Shown one piece after another: positions 17,074 to 19,278 of a stretch of DNA of 19,278 bases. This stretch comes from Hamiltosporidium magnivora. Taxonomy: Eukaryota > Microsporidia > Dubosqiidae. Made by a program: the position numbers and the translations under genes. A model generated the notes under the pieces. It did not search any database, was not told the origin of the DNA, and saw nothing but the letters and a program-made list of their open reading frames with translations. The first letter of the stretch is position 1, and every line of letters starts with the position of its first letter. The stretch spans positions 1-19,278 of the forward strand of contig PITI01000146.1 in the NCBI GenBank assembly GCA_004325065.1, written 5' to 3'.

Positions 17074-19078
17074 TATAAATAATTCCTTTAAATGTCTTTT
17101 TAATTCGAATTTATATATTATTTTATTGCCGAATGTTTACGATTAAAAATGGAATTATTAATTTTTTTAATCTTTCTTTTTAAATTTAATTATATATTGA
17201 AATATTAATTTAAGATATTTTTTTATATAGCAGTTCAATCTTATAGCGAATTACAGATCAAAGTTTAATCTATTTATGGTACTTTATAATTATAATATGT
17301 TTAAATTTATATTAAATAAATTAAAAAAACGTTAAATTTTAATCTGTTATTAAGAGAAAGATTGAACTATTCAATGAAATAGAATATTAGATAAATCTTT
17401 TTCATTTGCTTTTTTTCACGTATAAAAACCTCTGTTTCGTTTGTTAAATAGATAATTATACCATATTATTACTTTTGCACGAATAGTAGTTTTATAATAA
17501 ACATTTTAAAGATTTAACTCTATATTAAATATTAATAAAGATATGAGATTTAATTAATTCGATAAATTTATAAATTAAAGTCTATGTTAAGTCATAGAGA
17601 AAATGTTTGATTTTATTAACCAAATTAAATCTTTTAATCTAAAACTCTACAAAGTATCAAGTAAAAAAGTCAATCTCATTAGAAATTAGTTTTTTTATGA
17701 AAATCTTGAAATACATTAAAATAAAAATACTGTCTATTTATGTTGATCGATAAATGAATTACATAAGTAAATTCGAATGATTAATTTTATAATCTTAAAA
17801 TATATAAATTCACTGGTTTCAATTAAAGTGGTCAAATAAATGGAATAAATTAAGAAAAAAAACCCAGGGTTTGCCTCTTTATTCAAATATATTTTATTAT
17901 AGTTTATATTTATATTATTCTTATAATGTTCTATGTCTATCTTTAAACTAATAACTAAAAAAACGACGACCAATTAATTGAATATTTATCTTCGTATTTT
18001 ATATACTTTTTGTCACCAGATTCTATTTATAAATAGTATTAAGGTTGTATTTTTACTATTTTAAGTTTAATTTTTAGATTTAGATTTTGAAACTATTCTT
18101 TAAGAAATACAGCGCTTTTTTTAGAGACTAAATATGTCAAAAATGTAAATTTAATGTTTCAAAGTACTATAAGAAACCATATCAGTGTAATATTATTTTC
18201 TTATTCGAAACAGTAAATTTGTAGTTTCAAATAAAAAAAATTATAACCATAGTTTTAGAATCTTGTTTTGACGTTTTTATTTGTAAAAATTATAACTGAT
18301 AACATATTTTTGAAGTTATTTACTATTTTTAAAGTAAATTTTCGTTATATGACTTGTGATTCGTATTTATTATTTAGAATTGAGTTAAAAAAAATTTGGC
18401 TTACAATTTAAGAAATTCAACCTGGGATTGGTTTAATTTTGTTTCTAAATGTATCAGAAACAGCCCAGATGAATATTTATCTAAGTAGTTCCATATTCTA
18501 AAAAATATATCACAGAGAGGAATAAATCATTACTCTTCTTTGTTTGCGGATTTTTCAATCCTATTTATTAAAGAATAAATATAAAGATTTATAAGTCTTT
18601 AATAGGCAAAAATTCATAGTTTAATTATATAATTTTTATTTAAATAAAATGAAAATATCTTTACTTAAATATTGGTCATGTGATTTGCATTTATAATAAA
18701 TTGCAATCTAAGAAATCAACTCGTTTTAGTTTCTTATTATAGTGTAAAATCAAAATTTATTTCGGCTATCTTTTAAATTAACAAATAAAAATGTCTCTAA
18801 TTAATAATTACTAAAAACCTTTTCTAAAATAGATTATTTTACCACCTAGAATACTATGTACCTACTTTTTAGACAAAGCATCATAGTGTTATATTCGTTT
18901 ATAAATACTACTTTTCTACTGCACTATTAATATTTTAGTACTGTATTAATATATTTGGAAAGATATTTATTCAATTAATATTTAAAAAATATTAAACCTA
19001 TTAAATCGATAAATTATTTCTTGGATATTCAAAGATAATTTATTTAATAAAATTCTGGGTTAACAAATTTTCTCTCGT
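17074..19078. other. AT-rich interval, no supported gene
   Basis: A minus-strand open stretch (17734-17973) has no ATG and is not called. On the plus strand 18384-18578 reads through with a single TAG (NLRNSTWDWFNFVSK..., then HILKNISQRGINHYSSLF) and is a little GC-richer, so it may be a relic of a gene of unknown family. TTCTATTTATAAATAG-like palindromic TATA words at about 18012-18030 have no gene beside them. Confidence 0.4.
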
Positions 19079-19278
19079 TTAACTAATTTCTTCCATCACT
19101 TTAACCACTTTATTCTCTTTTTCTACATCCGACTTATCATTCATGTCTATCATCGGTTCCTCTGGTCTGGTTACGTCATCTAAAATAAGGGGTAAAATAT
19201 TTTTTGAATTTACTTGTTTAACACTATCTTCCTCGTTCTTCACTTCTTTTAAGGGGGGTGTTGGCTGTTTATGCATCT
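19079..19278 (-). CDS. C-terminal part of a charged protein, runs off the edge
   Basis: The minus-strand frame is open from the right edge to TAA at 19079-19081, giving at least 65 residues. It is rich in Glu, Asp, Lys and Val (EVKNEEDSVKQVNSK, DVEKENKVVKVMEEIS) with Pro-containing TPPL and TRPEEP, so it is probably a flexible acidic tail. A Met lies at 19274-19276, but the frame is still open there, so the real start is probably outside. G+C and codon use are typical of coding sequence and unlike the flanking DNA. AATAAA follows at 19039-19044 (minus). No family can be named from the tail. Confidence 0.55.
   Translation of the reverse strand, partial: MHKQPTPPLKEVKNEEDSVKQVNSKNILPLILDDVTRPEEPMIDMNDKSDVEKENKVVKVMEEIS

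Noticed and set aside
17734..17973. 79-codon hydrophobic minus-strand frame
   Set aside because: No ATG anywhere in it (opens at TTG) and Ile/Asn/Tyr-rich composition expected from random AT-rich DNA.
18384..18578. Plus-strand frame of 63 codons with one TAG
   Set aside because: Looks protein-like but not beyond chance, no ATG start and no family recognised; mentioned only in the spacer description.

Overview
The window is very AT-rich, eukaryotic-looking DNA, most likely from a microsporidian (inference). The reasons are: single-exon, compact genes; a C-triplet signal (CCCTTTT, CCCCTCT, CCCTTAA) within about 20 nt upstream of three of the best ATG starts, as described for microsporidian genes; a shortened diphthamide-pathway WD-repeat protein; several tiny secreted proteins; and decayed DNA transposons of types common in Nosema/Vairimorpha-like genomes. 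No rRNA, tRNA, CRISPR or bacterial operon signal was found.

Layout. 1-3115 is an island of many unrelated tandem-repeat arrays surrounding one intact gene, a RING-H2 finger protein (1307-1750, +). A 77-80 bp repeat array follows at 3745-3995, abutting a possible frameshifted small gene (3979-4138, -). The interval 4139-7540 has no intact gene but carries a decayed IS1595-like transposase (about 5830-6461, -). A small Ala/Pro-rich secreted protein lies at 7599-7838 (+). A decayed BED-finger/hAT-like transposase follows (8810-9345, -), then two weak convergent small ORFs (10345-10581 + and 10585-10752 -) and another decayed ORF, possibly MULE-like (10852-11334, -). A second small secreted protein is at 13004-13234 (-). 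A DPH7-like WD-repeat protein is at 14206-15027 (+), a third small secreted protein with a CCC triplet of cysteines at 16816-17073 (+), and the 3' part of a charged protein runs off the right edge (19079-19278, -). Intact coding sequence makes up only about an eighth of the window, which is low for a microsporidian.

How it works together. Two promoter classes are visible. RING, DPH7 and the Cys-triplet gene carry the C-triplet signal just before ATG. The two Ala/Pro-rich secreted-protein genes, 5.4 kb apart on opposite strands, lack it. They share a composite upstream block instead: AAAAGGAGAA, exactly 17 nt, TATAAATA, exactly 6 nt, AATTTTYAA, then ATG. Both also have AATAAA 4 nt past the stop. 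This shared architecture is the main finding and suggests a co-regulated class of small secreted proteins. The genes otherwise form no operon. They are isolated islands among transposon relics and repeats.
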